This document shows positions 28,481-38,244 of a stretch of 64,000 nucleotides of DNA, in pieces. The DNA lies in assembly GCF_004358165.1 (NCBI RefSeq), contig NZ_SMTG01000004.1:248001-312000 (forward strand), in the 5' to 3' direction. The DNA comes from Luteimonas terrae (GTDB lineage: Bacteria > Pseudomonadota > Gammaproteobacteria > Xanthomonadales > Xanthomonadaceae). How positions within the stretch are numbered: position 1 is the first letter of the stretch; every line of letters begins with the position of its first letter. A model generated the notes under the pieces. That model saw only the letters and a list, made by a program, of their open reading frames with translations. It was not told the origin of the DNA and did no database searches. Position numbers and translations under genes: made by a program.

Positions 28481-29674
28481 TCAGGTCCACTCGATCGTGA
28501 TCGCAGCCGCCGCCTCGCGCGCCGTCGCGCGTGCCGTCTCCACGTCCGCGCCGCGCGCCAGCGTCACACCGACGCGGCGCTGGCCCTCGACGCGCGGCTT
28601 GCCGAACAGGCGCAGCGCGCTGTCGGGCGACTGCAGCGCGGCGCCGATGTTCGAGAACACCGGCACGCCCGTGCCCTGCGCCAGCAGCGCACACGACGCC
28701 GCGGTGCCGTGCGCCACCACACCATCCGCATCGACCGGAATCGGCAGGCCGAGGATCGCGCGCGCATGCAATGCGAACTCGCTGAGATCCTGCGACGCCA
28801 GCGTGACCAGGCCGGTGTCGTGCGGACGCGGCGAGACTTCCGAGAACCACACGTCGTCGCCCTTCACGAACAGTTCGACACCGAACACGCCGCGCCCGCC
28901 GAGGTCGTCGGTCACCGCGCGCGCGACATCGCGCGCGGCCTGCAGCGCGGCCGGCGACATCGCCTGCGGCTGCCAGCTCTCGCGGTAGTCGCCGGCGATC
29001 TGCACATGTCCGATCGGCGCGCAGAACGCGGTGCCGCCGGCATGGCGCACGGTCAGCAGGGTGATCTCGTATTCGAAGTCGATGAAGCCCTCGACGATGC
29101 AGCGGCCCGCGCCGGCGCGGCCGCCGGTCTGCGCGTAGTCCCATGCGGCATCGATGTCGGCCTCGCTGCGCACCGTGCTCTGGCCCTTGCCCGAAGACGA
29201 CATCACCGGCTTGACCACGCACGGCAGGCCCACGGCCTCGATCGCGGCGCGGTATTCCTCGCGCGTGTCGACGAAGCGGTAGGGCGAAGTCGGCAGGCCC
29301 AGCGTTTCGGCGGCGAGGCGGCGGATGCCTTCGCGGTCCATGGTCAGGCGTGTCGCGCGTGCGGTCGGCACCACGTTGAGGCCGCCCTGCTCCAGCGCGA
29401 CCAGGGTATCGGTGTGGATCGCTTCGATCTCGGGCACCACCAGATGCGGCTGCTCCTTGGCGATCAGCGCGCGCAGCGCGGCCGGATCGAGCATGTCGAG
29501 CACGTGGCTGCGATGCGCGACCTGCATCGCCGGTGCATCGACGTAGCGGTCGGCGGCGATCACTTCCACGCCGAAGCGCTGCAGCTCGATCGCGACTTCC
29601 TTGCCCAGCTCGCCCGAACCGAGCAGCAGCACGCGGGTGGCGGACGGGGACAGCGGCGTGCCGAGAGTGATCAT
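28481..29674 (-). CDS. purT: formate-dependent phosphoribosylglycinamide formyltransferase 2
   Basis: This 397-residue ATP-grasp enzyme formylates GAR in purine synthesis using free formate and ATP, a folate-independent alternative to PurN. Motifs: [40 protein letters not shown]-grasp [14 protein letters not shown], the [14 protein letters not shown] block and [14 protein letters not shown] with the metal ligands. Length is standard. Formate from the fghA pathway could feed this enzyme, though the genes are far apart. A TAGAAT -10-like hexamer lies about 30 bases upstream without a clear -35. Confidence 0.95.
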   Translation of the reverse strand: MITLGTPLSPSATRVLLLGSGELGKEVAIELQRFGVEVIAADRYVDAPAMQVAHRSHVLDMLDPAALRALIAKEQPHLVVPEIEAIHTDTLVALEQGGLNVVPTARATRLTMDREGIRRLAAETLGLPTSPYRFVDTREEYRAAIEAVGLPCVVKPVMSSSGKGQSTVRSEADIDAAWDYAQTGGRAGAGRCIVEGFIDFEYEITLLTVRHAGGTAFCAPIGHVQIAGDYRESWQPQAMSPAALQAARDVARAVTDDLGGRGVFGVELFVKGDDVWFSEVSPRPHDTGLVTLASQDLSEFALHARAILGLPIPVDADGVVAHGTAASCALLAQGTGVPVFSNIGAALQSPDSALRLFGKPRVEGQRRVGVTLARGADVETARATAREAAAAITIEWT

Positions 29675-29814
29675 GTGCGCGGGACCGGACGGGAGGGGCC
29701 GTCATTCTAATCGGTGCCTGCCGCAGGGCCCGGCGCGCACGCCTGCATTGAACGCGGCACCGTGCGAAAGAGCGCTTCAGCCCGCCTCCGCTATAGTCGG
29801 CCGCCATCCTCGAC

Positions 29815-31794
29815 ATGCCCGTGCCGATGCCGCAGATGCCCGCTGTTTCCGCTCCGATCACGTCCCTGCACCGACGCGTCCGCCGGCTGTTGCTGCCCGC
29901 GCTCCTCGCGTTGTCGCCGCTCGGCGCATCCGCGCAGTCGAACGACGACGCCGCGTTCCGCGCCGCGATGCAGGCGGCCGAGCGCGGCCAGCCGGTGTCG
30001 CCGTCGCTGCAGTCGCATCCGGCCGCGGCCTGGCTGGAACTGGCGACGCTGCGCCGCAATCTCGACACGCTGCCGATCGCGCAGGGTCGCGACTTCCTCG
30101 AACGCCACAAGGGCACGCCGGTCGCCGAGGTATTCCGCGAAGGCTGGCTGCGGGCGTTGGCCAAGCGGCAGGAATGGACGGCGGTGCGCGCGGCTTGGGT
30201 TCCGGGCATCAGCAATGCCACCCTGCGCTGCATCGAACTCGATGCACGCGCGCGGACCGGCGCGACCGATGCGCAGTGGACGCGCGATGCACAGGCGCTG
30301 TGGCGCAGCAGCGGCAAGTCGCTGCCGAACGAATGCGACGCGCCGTTCGCGACGCTGGCCGCCAATGGCGGGCTCGACGACGCGCTGCGCTGGGAACGCT
30401 TCGATCTGGCCGCCGCCGAGTGGGACGTCGGCGTCATGCGCACCATCGCGCGCGGCATGTCCGCCGGCCAGCAGGCGCTCGCCAACGATTACGCCGACTA
30501 CATGCAGGCGCCGCACGCGCGTGCCGCGCAATGGCCGAAGACCGCGCGCAGCCGTCTGGTCGCCTCGCAGGGTCTGGCGAAGTTCGCCAAGGACGACCCG
30601 CTGGCCGCCGAACAGCAGTTGCCGGCGCTCGCCGCGGCGCTGGACTTCGGCGAAACCGAGAACGGCCGCGTGCTCTACCAGGCCGCGCTGTGGACGGTCG
30701 CGTCCTATCTGCCCGACTCGGCGCGCCTGCTCAATAGCGTGCCCGAAAGCGCCTACGACGAGCGCCTGCACGAATGGCGCGTGCGCGAGGCGCTGGCGCG
30801 CAAGGACTGGGCTGCGGCACGCACTGCGATCGGCAAGATGGGCGCCTCGCAGCGCGGCCAGTCGCGCTGGACCTGGTTCCAGGCGCGCACGACCGAGCTG
30901 ACCGGCGACCGCGCCGGCGCGACCCCGCTGTTCCGCGAGGCGGCGAAGAGCTCCGACTTCCACGGCTTCCTCGCCGCGGACCGCGTCGACCAGCCCTACG
31001 CGCTGTGCCCGCTGGACCATGCGCCGACCAACGATGCACGCGCGAAGGTCGCCGCCGATCCTGGCCTCACGCGCGCGCTCGCGCTGTACCGCATCGACCG
31101 GCCCGGCTGGGCCGCACGCGAATGGAGCGCGGCGCTCGAACGCTTCGACGATGCGCAGCGCCGCATCGCGGTGCAGGTCGCACAGGAGAGCGGCTGGTAC
31201 GACCGAGGCGTGTTCGGCCTCGGTCGCAAGCCGGAAGAGTCGCGACTGTACACGCTGCGCTTCCCGCTGACCCAGCAGGCGCTGATCGAACGCGAGTCGC
31301 AGCGTCAGGGCCTCGACCCGGCCTGGGTCGCGGCCGAGATCCGCGCCGAGAGCACCTTCAATCCGAACGCGCGCTCGCCGGCCGATGCCCGCGGCCTGAT
31401 GCAGGTGATGCCGGCCACCGGCGCCGCCGTCGCGCGTCGCCTCGGCATCGCCTACGGCGGGCCGGACAGCCTCTACGATCCGGCGACCAACGTGGCCATC
31501 GGCACCGCGTACCTGCGCGAGAAGAAGGACATGTACACGCTGCCCTACGTCGCTATCGCCGCGTACAACGCGGGGCCGACGCCGACGGGGCGCTGGCTGT
31601 CACAGCGTCCGGACATGGACCCGGACATCTGGATCGAGACGATCAGCTACCGCGAGACGCGCGAATACGTCGCGCGCGTGCTGGCTTTCAGCGTGATCTA
31701 CGACTGGCGCATGTACGGCCAGGCCGCGCCGCTGGAGCCGCGCATGCGCGGCGCGCCGGCGCAGCGGAACAAGCGCTTCGCCTGCCCGGCCTGA
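29815..31794 (+). CDS. slt: soluble lytic murein transglycosylase (Slt70-like)
   Basis: This 659-residue periplasmic enzyme cleaves the MurNAc-GlcNAc bond with formation of 1,6-anhydroMurNAc. A signal peptide ([20 protein letters not shown], cleavage near SAQ) precedes a ~400-residue alpha-superhelical U-domain and linker. The SLT domain at about 500-640 has catalytic Glu512 in [13 protein letters not shown], then [18 protein letters not shown] and [15 protein letters not shown]. Size and order match Slt. A TATAGT hexamer at 29792-29797 may be its -10. cca follows after only 7 bases. Confidence 0.93.
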   Translation: MPVPMPQMPAVSAPITSLHRRVRRLLLPALLALSPLGASAQSNDDAAFRAAMQAAERGQPVSPSLQSHPAAAWLELATLRRNLDTLPIAQGRDFLERHKGTPVAEVFREGWLRALAKRQEWTAVRAAWVPGISNATLRCIELDARARTGATDAQWTRDAQALWRSSGKSLPNECDAPFATLAANGGLDDALRWERFDLAAAEWDVGVMRTIARGMSAGQQALANDYADYMQAPHARAAQWPKTARSRLVASQGLAKFAKDDPLAAEQQLPALAAALDFGETENGRVLYQAALWTVASYLPDSARLLNSVPESAYDERLHEWRVREALARKDWAAARTAIGKMGASQRGQSRWTWFQARTTELTGDRAGATPLFREAAKSSDFHGFLAADRVDQPYALCPLDHAPTNDARAKVAADPGLTRALALYRIDRPGWAAREWSAALERFDDAQRRIAVQVAQESGWYDRGVFGLGRKPEESRLYTLRFPLTQQALIERESQRQGLDPAWVAAEIRAESTFNPNARSPADARGLMQVMPATGAAVARRLGIAYGGPDSLYDPATNVAIGTAYLREKKDMYTLPYVAIAAYNAGPTPTGRWLSQRPDMDPDIWIETISYRETREYVARVLAFSVIYDWRMYGQAAPLEPRMRGAPAQRNKRFACPA

Positions 31795-31801
31795 CCTCGC
31801 G

Positions 31802-33025
31802 ATGGAGATCCATCTCGTCGGCGGCGCGGTGCGTGACCGCTTGCTCGGCCAGCCGGTCGGCGACCGCGACTGGGTCGTCGTCGGCGAGACGCAGGCGTCG
31901 ATGGAAGCCGCCGGCTTCCGCGCGATCGGACTGGATTTTCCGGTGTTCCTGCATCCGCAGACGCAGGAAGAGCACGCGCTCGCACGCACCGAGCGCAAGT
32001 CCGGCCGCGGCCATCGCGGCTTCGTCGTCGACGCCGATCCGTCGGTGACGCTGGAGGACGATCTCGGCCGTCGCGACTTCACCATCAATGCGATCGCCGA
32101 AGGCGCCGACGGCAGGCTGACCGACCCGTTTGGCGGCGTGCGCGACATCGAGGCCCGCGTGCTGCGCCACGTCGGACCCGCCTTCGCCGAGGATCCCCTA
32201 CGCGTGCTGCGCGCCGCGCGCTTCATGGCGCGCTTCGCGCCGCTGGGCTTCACCGTCGCCGACGGGACGATGGCGCTGATGCGCCGCATGGTCGAGGCCG
32301 GCGAACTCGAAGCGCTGACGCCCGAGCGCGTGTGGAAGGAACTCGCGCGCGCGCTCGCGTCGGCGCAGCCCTCTGCATTCGTGCGCACGCTGCACGACTG
32401 CGGCGCGCTCGCGGTCGTGCTGCCGGAGGTCGACGCGCTCTACGGCGTGCCGCAGCGCGCCGAGTTCCATCCGGAAGTCGACACCGGCGTGCATGTCGAG
32501 ATGGTCGTCGACATGGCCGCGCGGCTGGCGCCCGGTGATGCGCTGATCGGTTTCGCCGCATTGACCCACGATCTGGGCAAGGCGCTGACGCCGGTCGACA
32601 GGCTGCCGCGCCACGTCGGCCACGAGCACGCCGGCATCGCCCCGCTCGAAGCGCTGTGCGCGCGGCTGAAGGTGCCGGCCGCGTACCGCGAACTTGCGAT
32701 CGTCGCCTGCCGCGAACATCTCAACGTGCACCGCATCGCCGAACTGCGCGACGCGACCCTGCACGATCTGATCGCCCGCTGCGACGGCTTCCGCAAGCCG
32801 GCACGCATCGACCAGCTCGCCCTGGTCTGCGAATGCGACAAGCGCGGCTGCCTCGGCAGCGCCGACGACGCCTATCCGCAGGCCGGCATCCTGCGCCGCG
32901 GGCATGCCGCCGCGCTGGCGATCAACGCACGCGATCTGGCCAGCGAGGGCATCAGCGGACCGGCGATCGGCGAAGCGCTGCGCAAGGCGCGCATCGCGGC
33001 GATCGCGCAAACGCGCGCGAGCTAG
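31802..33025 (+). CDS. cca: multifunctional CCA-adding tRNA nucleotidyltransferase
   Basis: The 407-residue protein adds or repairs the 3' CCA end of tRNAs. The class II nucleotidyltransferase head is intact: [20 protein letters not shown] with the catalytic DxD, then [28 protein letters not shown] and [14 protein letters not shown]-terminal HD domain ([23 protein letters not shown]) adds the phosphohydrolase activity of the gammaproteobacterial long form. The ATG is 7 bases after slt. The last 4 bases overlap the convergent DUF72 gene. Confidence 0.95.
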   Translation: MEIHLVGGAVRDRLLGQPVGDRDWVVVGETQASMEAAGFRAIGLDFPVFLHPQTQEEHALARTERKSGRGHRGFVVDADPSVTLEDDLGRRDFTINAIAEGADGRLTDPFGGVRDIEARVLRHVGPAFAEDPLRVLRAARFMARFAPLGFTVADGTMALMRRMVEAGELEALTPERVWKELARALASAQPSAFVRTLHDCGALAVVLPEVDALYGVPQRAEFHPEVDTGVHVEMVVDMAARLAPGDALIGFAALTHDLGKALTPVDRLPRHVGHEHAGIAPLEALCARLKVPAAYRELAIVACREHLNVHRIAELRDATLHDLIARCDGFRKPARIDQLALVCECDKRGCLGSADDAYPQAGILRRGHAAALAINARDLASEGISGPAIGEALRKARIAAIAQTRAS

Positions 33026-33858
33026 CGGGCCGCTTCGAGCCGCTGCTGCAAGGCCATTGCCGCGGCGGGATTGCGCGCCTTCGCGGCCGAAATGAAGAAC
33101 ACGAAAGTGTCGCGCCGCTTCGCCGCTGCGGCGTCGCGCGCACCCACATACGGCAGATCGGCAGGCGCGTCGCCTGCCGACCATTGCAGCGCGCGCTTGG
33201 CCCAGGCATCGAGCTGCAGGCCCGGATAGCCCTGCGCGTGGTCTTCGCGGCTCGACATCAGGCGCGCGTAGACGAAGTCGCCGGTGATATCCGCGAACGA
33301 CGGGTAGTCGGGCGAATCGGTGAACACCGTCGCGACGCCGCGTGCGCGGGCCAGGCGCAGCCAGGCCTCGCTCCGGAACGACGGGTGCCGGACTTCCACC
33401 GCATGTCGCAGCGGCAGGCCATCGACCTGGTCCGGCAGCAGTGCGAGAAAGGCCTCGATATCATCGGCATCGAAGCGGCGCTGCGGCGCGAACTGCCACA
33501 GCAGCGGGCCGAGCCGGTCGCCGAGTTCGCCGATGCCGCCGTCCACGAACCCTGCGATCTGCTTCGCCGTGCCGGCCAGCGCGCGTGCGCCGACGATGTG
33601 GCGTGGCGCCTTCAGCGAGAACACGAAGCCTTCGGGCGTCTCTTCGGCCCATTTCGCGTACGTCGCCGGCTTCTGCGCACCGTAGAAGGTGCCGTTGATC
33701 TCGATCGCGGTCAGATGCCGGCTGGCGTACTCCAGCTCGCGCTTCTGCACCAGACCCTTGGGATAGAAATTGTCGCGCCACGGCGCGAAGGTCCAGCCGC
33801 CGATGCCGGTGCGGATACCCTGGACGGGCTGCGGCGCATTCGCGAACAGGTCGATCAT
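33022..33858 (-). CDS. DUF72 family protein (YecE-like)
   Basis: The 278-residue TIM-barrel-like protein shows the DUF72 pattern: [19 protein letters not shown], then [20 protein letters not shown] and [28 protein letters not shown] follows, then AVEVRHPSF and [15 protein letters not shown]. Function is unknown. The N-terminal RxGxxGW and later Glu/Asp cluster conserved in the family suggest a catalytic role. Its ATG overlaps the stop of the upstream VOC gene (ATGA, 33855-33858), and its end overlaps cca by 4 bases. It is the last gene of a five-gene minus-strand run beginning with the MidA-like gene. Confidence 0.88.
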   Translation of the reverse strand: MIDLFANAPQPVQGIRTGIGGWTFAPWRDNFYPKGLVQKRELEYASRHLTAIEINGTFYGAQKPATYAKWAEETPEGFVFSLKAPRHIVGARALAGTAKQIAGFVDGGIGELGDRLGPLLWQFAPQRRFDADDIEAFLALLPDQVDGLPLRHAVEVRHPSFRSEAWLRLARARGVATVFTDSPDYPSFADITGDFVYARLMSSREDHAQGYPGLQLDAWAKRALQWSAGDAPADLPYVGARDAAAAKRRDTFVFFISAAKARNPAAAMALQQRLEAAR

Positions 33859-34223
33859 CCGGCGGCCCCGTCATCGTGCCGGGCGAAGCGCAGGCGGTTG
33901 TGGTCGGGATCGACCACCAGCATCTCGCGCGTGCCCCAGTCGGTGTCCCAGGGTGCGTGGAGGATCGGCACGCCCGCGTCTTCGAACGCACGCGCGCAGG
34001 CGTCGACGTCATCGACCTTGAAGTAGACCGCGCCGCCGACCGCGCAGTCGCCGGCGTGCCCGCTGAGGAAGATCGTCTGCCCCTCGCGCGTGAGTTGTGC
34101 GAACAGCGGCAGGCCGGCCTCGAAGCGGTGTTCCCAGTCGACCGTGAACCCGAGCGCGGCGTAGAAGGCGAGGCTGCGCGTCGCGTCGGTCATGCGCAGC
34201 TGCGGGATCACGGTCTGGGGCAT
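33855..34223 (-). CDS. VOC-fold protein, bleomycin-resistance/glyoxalase type
   Basis: The 122-residue single-module protein has repeated beta-alpha-beta-beta-beta units: VIPQLRMTDATRSLAFYAAL with GFTVDWEHRF, then VYFKVDDVDACARAFEDAGV and EMLVVDPDHNRLRFA. This pattern and size fit the bleomycin-binding/glyoxalase subgroup, which sequesters drugs or acts as a metalloenzyme dimer; specificity is unknown. ATG 34223 is chosen because a longer frame adds Arg/Pro-rich, non-VOC residues. It follows the AmgK-like gene by 17 bases and couples to the DUF72 gene. Confidence 0.85.
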   Translation of the reverse strand: MPQTVIPQLRMTDATRSLAFYAALGFTVDWEHRFEAGLPLFAQLTREGQTIFLSGHAGDCAVGGAVYFKVDDVDACARAFEDAGVPILHAPWDTDWGTREMLVVDPDHNRLRFARHDDGAAG

Positions 34224-34240
34224 GGCGGGCACCGGGACGA

Positions 34241-35266
34241 TCAGCTCAGGAACAGGCGTGGACGCACGTGCCGGTCGAGCAACGCGGCCAGCGGCGCAAG
34301 CGCGGCGTGGAACGGCACCACCGCGTCGAGGTAGGCCAGAAAGCGCGGCACGTCGGTCAGGTATTTCGGCTTGGCATCGCGATGGTGCAGCCGCGCGAAG
34401 ATGCCCATGACCTTCAGGTGGCGCTGCACGCCGGTCAGGGCGACATCGGTGCGGAAACGCTCGAGTGCCGGCACCGGCAGCCCCGCAGACGACGCGCGCG
34501 CATGCCACTGCGCCAGCCACGCATCGGCCTGCGCCTCGGGCCAGCTGTGGAAGGCATCGCGCAGCAGCGAGGCCGGGTCGTAGGCGATCGGACCGACCAC
34601 CGCGTCCTGGAAATCGAGCACGGCCACGCCGCCTTCGACCGGCATCAGGTTGCGCAGCATGAAATCGCGATGCACGAAGACCTGCGGCTGGGCGAGCATC
34701 GCTGCGACGAGGTAGGCCTGCACGCTGTCCCAGCCGTCACGCTCGTCATCGGACAGGGTCACGCCCAGATGGCGGCCCAGGAACCAGTCGGGAAACAGGG
34801 CCAGCTCCCGCCGCAGCATGGCCTCGTCGTATGCCGGCAGCGCGGGCGGCGGCACGACGGCCTGCACCCGCACCAGCTGGTCGAACGCGGCGTCCATCAG
34901 CGCATCGGGCTCGAGTTGCGCCAGCGCCTGCAGGCAGGTCTCGCCGCCGAGATCCTCGAGCAGCAGGAAGCCGCGTTCGACGTCGCGCGCGAGCACGTGC
35001 GGCACGCGCACACCGTGCATTTCCAGCAGATCGCGGATCTGCAGCCAGGGCCGCACGTCCTCCAGATCGGGCGGCGAATCCATGACGATGCGCGAGATGC
35101 CCAGCGCGGTGCCACGCCAGTAGCTGCGGAAGCCGGCGTCCATGGACGCGCGATCGAGCACCAGCGTCGGGTCGCCGGTCGCCTCGCGGGCGAATGCCAG
35201 GCGGGCGTCGTCGCGGAAGCGAGTGTCCGGAGCGCTTGTGGACGTCGTGGAAGAGGCGTTGGACAT
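34241..35266 (-). CDS. amgK: AmgK-like sugar kinase (aminoglycoside-phosphotransferase fold)
   Basis: This 341-residue kinase has the APH fold: hinge region FLLLEDLGGETCL, catalytic loop VHRDFMLRN and metal-binding DFQDAVVGP, with RLHHRDAKPKYL near the C-terminus. This matches AmgK, which phosphorylates MurNAc/GlcNAc at C1 in the peptidoglycan recycling bypass. The partner uridylyltransferase gene murU, frequently adjacent, is not seen in this window. ATG 35266 is preferred to a TTG at 35305. It sits between vanZ-like and VOC genes on the same strand. The assignment to MurNAc rests on overall resemblance. Confidence 0.78.
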   Translation of the reverse strand: MSNASSTTSTSAPDTRFRDDARLAFAREATGDPTLVLDRASMDAGFRSYWRGTALGISRIVMDSPPDLEDVRPWLQIRDLLEMHGVRVPHVLARDVERGFLLLEDLGGETCLQALAQLEPDALMDAAFDQLVRVQAVVPPPALPAYDEAMLRRELALFPDWFLGRHLGVTLSDDERDGWDSVQAYLVAAMLAQPQVFVHRDFMLRNLMPVEGGVAVLDFQDAVVGPIAYDPASLLRDAFHSWPEAQADAWLAQWHARASSAGLPVPALERFRTDVALTGVQRHLKVMGIFARLHHRDAKPKYLTDVPRFLAYLDAVVPFHAALAPLAALLDRHVRPRLFLS

Positions 35267-35329
35267 GGTCGGCGCGTTGTGGGATCGATCGCGATTATCG
35301 GCCAATCGACGCCAGGCGGTGCCGCGGGT

Positions 35330-35746
35330 TCATCGCGGCCTGTCGACGCCGTCGATGCGTAGCAGCAGGTCGCGCATCCGGGTCAGCCGCGTCGCCAGCC
35401 CGGCGATCACGCCGAGCGTGTTGGCCAGCGCATCCGCGGGGTCCTGCATCCGCGTGTCGGTCAGCGCGCCCTGCGCGTACTCCAGTCCGATGCCCAGCAG
35501 CACCAGTCCGATGCCGGCGCCGAGCAGGGCCGGCCAGCGCGCGTACAACTGCACCGCCGATGCGGCGAGCGCGAAGTAGGCGAGGAGATGGCCGAGCTTG
35601 TCGCCGTCGGGCACGTCCGGCATCGGCACCGACGGCGCCAGTGACAGCACGACGACGATCGCGATCGCCGCGATCCACAGCCCGCTCCACCATCGCGGAT
35701 GTCGCAGCGGCTTGAGCGACCGGCCGAAGCGCGGGCGTCGCGTCAT
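35330..35746 (-). CDS. VanZ-like membrane protein
   Basis: This 138-residue inner-membrane protein has four predicted helices. The VanZ-family pattern is visible: WIAAIAIVVVLSLAPSVPMP, then GDKLGHLLAYFALAAS with the conserved DKxxHxxAY, and LLGIGLEYAQ followed by DPADALANTLG. VanZ domains are implicated in teicoplanin resistance in Gram-positives, but the role in Gram-negatives is unknown. It begins 10 bases after the MidA-like stop and lies 63 bases before amgK. Confidence 0.85.
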   Translation of the reverse strand: MTRRPRFGRSLKPLRHPRWWSGLWIAAIAIVVVLSLAPSVPMPDVPDGDKLGHLLAYFALAASAVQLYARWPALLGAGIGLVLLGIGLEYAQGALTDTRMQDPADALANTLGVIAGLATRLTRMRDLLLRIDGVDRPR

Positions 35747-35756
35747 GCAGGCAGGT

Positions 35757-36941
35757 TCACAGACGGTGGCTCATGTCGCCGATCAGGAAGGCGTGATCGA
35801 AGTCGACATCCTTCGCGAATCCGATCGCCTGGAAGGCCTCGCCCATCTCGCCCGGCAGGGTGAGTCGCTTGGCCTGCTGGCGCAGCGCGTAGCGCGCGGC
35901 TTCGTCGGCAGCGCGTTCCTCGTGCGCGGCGAGCCGCTGTTCGAGCCGGTTGCCCAGCAGCAGCGAGGTCTGGTTGCAGTAGCCGGCGAAGTCGAAGCCG
36001 GCATGGGTGCCGGCCTCGGCGAGCGCGGTGAAGTCCACCGACGCGGTGAGGTCCTGCAGCCCCGGCAGCGCGAACACGTCGCCGGTGACCTGGTGGCGAT
36101 GGAAGGCGCGCAGCGTGCCGGCGTCGCGGTCGTCGCGGTAGAACTCGCGACGCGTGTAGCCGTAATCGATGAACAGCATCGCGCCACGGGTCAGGCCGCC
36201 GGCCACCGCCTGCACCCAGTACGGCAGCTGCGGCAGCAGTTCGGAGCGGTAGCCATCGGGCAGTGGCGCGCCGCGCTGCTGCTCGACATGACGCACGGCC
36301 GAGCCCAGCAGCGCGTCGGCCGGATGGAGGGTGCGGCCGAAGCCGTCGCCGTCGCGGGTGACGTACTCCTCGTAGACCTCGCCCTCGCCGATCACGAAGC
36401 GTGGCGTCGGCAAGGCATCGATGACCTCGTTGGCGAACAGCACGCCTTGCCAGTCGCCCGGCATCGGCCCGTCGACCCATTCGACGCGCGCGAACAGATC
36501 CGCCGGCAGGCGCTGTTGCAGATGCGTGCGCTGGCGATCGCGCAGATCGGCACTCGGCTCGAGGATCGCGTAACGCGCCGGCACGGCGCCGAGCGCTGCG
36601 AGATGCGCCAGCGCATCGCCGGCGAACGCACCGCTGCCGCCGCCGATCTCGAAGAACTGCGCATCACGCCCGATCTGCTGCAGCACCGGAGCCACCGCCT
36701 CGGCGATGCATTCGGCGAACAGCGGCCCGAGCTCGGGCGCGGTGACGAAATCACCGGCGGCGCCGAATTTCGCCGCGCCCGCGCTGTAGTAGCCCAGACC
36801 AGGCGCATACAGCGCCAGCTCCATGAACTTCCAGAACGGAATCGCGCCGCCGGCGTCCTCGATCTGCGCATGGATCAGCGCGCGCAGCTCGGCGCTGTGG
36901 GCGAGTGCGTCCTCGGACGGAGACGGGGCGGCAACGGACAT
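35757..36941 (-). CDS. SAM-dependent methyltransferase, MidA/NDUFAF7-like
   Basis: The 394-residue protein has the DUF185/MidA arrangement: FWKFMELALYAPGLGYYSAG at the start, FVTAPELGPLFAECIAE, then the SAM-binding motif FFEIGGGSGAFAGDALAHL and YAILEPSADLRDRQRTHL. The distinctive VLFANEVIDALPTPRF is also present. Mitochondrial NDUFAF7 methylates an arginine of complex I subunit NDUFS2; a bacterial equivalent is plausible but unproven. It heads a minus-strand run with vanZ, amgK, VOC and DUF72. Confidence 0.88.
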   Translation of the reverse strand: MSVAAPSPSEDALAHSAELRALIHAQIEDAGGAIPFWKFMELALYAPGLGYYSAGAAKFGAAGDFVTAPELGPLFAECIAEAVAPVLQQIGRDAQFFEIGGGSGAFAGDALAHLAALGAVPARYAILEPSADLRDRQRTHLQQRLPADLFARVEWVDGPMPGDWQGVLFANEVIDALPTPRFVIGEGEVYEEYVTRDGDGFGRTLHPADALLGSAVRHVEQQRGAPLPDGYRSELLPQLPYWVQAVAGGLTRGAMLFIDYGYTRREFYRDDRDAGTLRAFHRHQVTGDVFALPGLQDLTASVDFTALAEAGTHAGFDFAGYCNQTSLLLGNRLEQRLAAHEERAADEAARYALRQQAKRLTLPGEMGEAFQAIGFAKDVDFDHAFLIGDMSHRL

Positions 36942-36998
36942 CGGGTGTTCTCGGAAAGTGCGACGCCCAGAATACGCGAGGCGTCCGCAACGCCCGCG

Positions 36999-37412
36999 TC
37001 AGCGCCGGCCTTTGAGCTCCACGACATTGCCTTCTGGATCGGCGAAGCGCAGCGAGTCGCCGTCGCCCCGGGCGCCGTAGTTCGATTCGGCCGGGCCTTC
37101 GGGGGCGACGCCGTGCGCGGCGAGGTGCGCGATCAGCGCAGCTTCGTCGAAAGGCGCGATGCGCAGGCAGACGTGGTCGACGTCGCGGGCGCCGGGATCG
37201 GGCGCCGCGCCGCCGCGCAGGCCGAGCCGCCCAGCGGTGTGCACCAGATCGATCATCGAGCTGCCGGCGCGCAGATGGACCATGCCGAGGTCGTCGCGGC
37301 GGCGGGCGATGTGGCAACCGACGACGTCGACGTAGAACGCGACCGCGCGCTCCAGATCGCGGACGCGCAGCACGACGTGATCGATCGCATCGATGGCGTA
37401 AGGCATGGTCAT
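36999..37412 (-). CDS. VOC family protein (glyoxalase superfamily)
   Basis: This 137-residue VOC protein shows IDHVVLRVRDLERAVAFYVD and VVGCHIARRRDDLGM for the first module, and RDVDHVCLRIAPFDEAALIA followed by DPEGNVVELKG for the second. Potential metal ligands are His near the start of each module and the final Glu of NVVELKG, the pattern of metal-dependent VOC enzymes. Function is unknown; family relatives include glyoxalases and dioxygenases. Two ATGs (37412 and 37406) are possible. It is divergent from the pteridine reductase gene. Confidence 0.85.
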   Translation of the reverse strand: MTMPYAIDAIDHVVLRVRDLERAVAFYVDVVGCHIARRRDDLGMVHLRAGSSMIDLVHTAGRLGLRGGAAPDPGARDVDHVCLRIAPFDEAALIAHLAAHGVAPEGPAESNYGARGDGDSLRFADPEGNVVELKGRR

Positions 37413-37503
37413 GCCGGTCTCCTGCAGCGCACGTCCGGTGCGCCCACGCGACGAGCTTAGCGCCGCTGGCGTAAGGTGGCGGCCTGCCGATCCGTGACGC
37501 CCC

Positions 37504-38241
37504 ATGCCCGATCCCAACGCCGCGCCCGTCGCCCTCGTCACCGGTGCCGCCCGCCGCATCGGCGCGGCCATCGCGCGCCGGCTGCATGCCGACGGCTACG
37601 TGCTCGCCCTGCACTGCCACCGCTCGCGCGGCGAGGCCGACGCGCTCGCCGCCGAGCTGGATGCCGCGCGTCCGGACAGCACCTGCGTGCTGCAGGCCGA
37701 CCTCGCCGACGCCGCCGCGTTGCCGGCCCTGGTCGCGGCCACGGTCGCGCGCTTCGGCCGGCTCGACGCGCTGGTCAACAACGCGGCCGCGTTCGCGCCG
37801 ACGCCACTGGAGACGACCGACGCCGCCGCATTCGACGCGCTGATGGCCACCAATGCCCGTGCGCCCTTCCTGCTGGCGCAGGCGGCGGCGCCGCAGCTGC
37901 GCGCCACGCACGGTGCGATCGTCAACATCGGCGATCTGTATGCCGAACGCCCGCGCGCCGACCTCGTCGCCTACGCTGCGTCGAAGGCCGCGCTGCTCGG
38001 CCTGACCCGCGGCCTCGCGATCGCGCTGGCGCCCGAGGTGCGGGTCAATGCGGTCTCGCCCGGCGCGATCCTGTGGCCCGAGGACGGCGCCGACCCCGCC
38101 GTGCAGGCGCGGATTCTCGAAGCGACGCCGTTGGCACGGCTCGGCAGCGCCGGGGAAATCGCCGATGCGGTGGCGTGGCTGCTGCGCGGCGGCTTCACCA
38201 CCGGCGAGGTGCTGCGCCTCGACGGTGGCCGCTCGCTGTAG
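37504..38241 (+). CDS. pteridine reductase (PTR1/FolM-like SDR)
   Basis: The 245-residue short-chain dehydrogenase has cofactor motif VTGAARRIGAAIA, the TGxxRRIG form of pteridine reductases, and NNAAAF. The usual catalytic Ser is replaced by Asp: D144 (NIGDLY), Y157 and K161, with the same 13- and 4-residue spacing as Asp181-Tyr194-Lys198 of Leishmania PTR1. It should reduce dihydro- or quinonoid pteridines with NADPH. folK and folB lie within 10 kb. Its stop is 3 bases from the end of the convergent membrane-protein gene. The ATG at 37504 begins just before the first beta strand. Confidence 0.85.
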   Translation: MPDPNAAPVALVTGAARRIGAAIARRLHADGYVLALHCHRSRGEADALAAELDAARPDSTCVLQADLADAAALPALVAATVARFGRLDALVNNAAAFAPTPLETTDAAAFDALMATNARAPFLLAQAAAPQLRATHGAIVNIGDLYAERPRADLVAYAASKAALLGLTRGLAIALAPEVRVNAVSPGAILWPEDGADPAVQARILEATPLARLGSAGEIADAVAWLLRGGFTTGEVLRLDGGRSL

Positions 38242-38244
38242 GCC

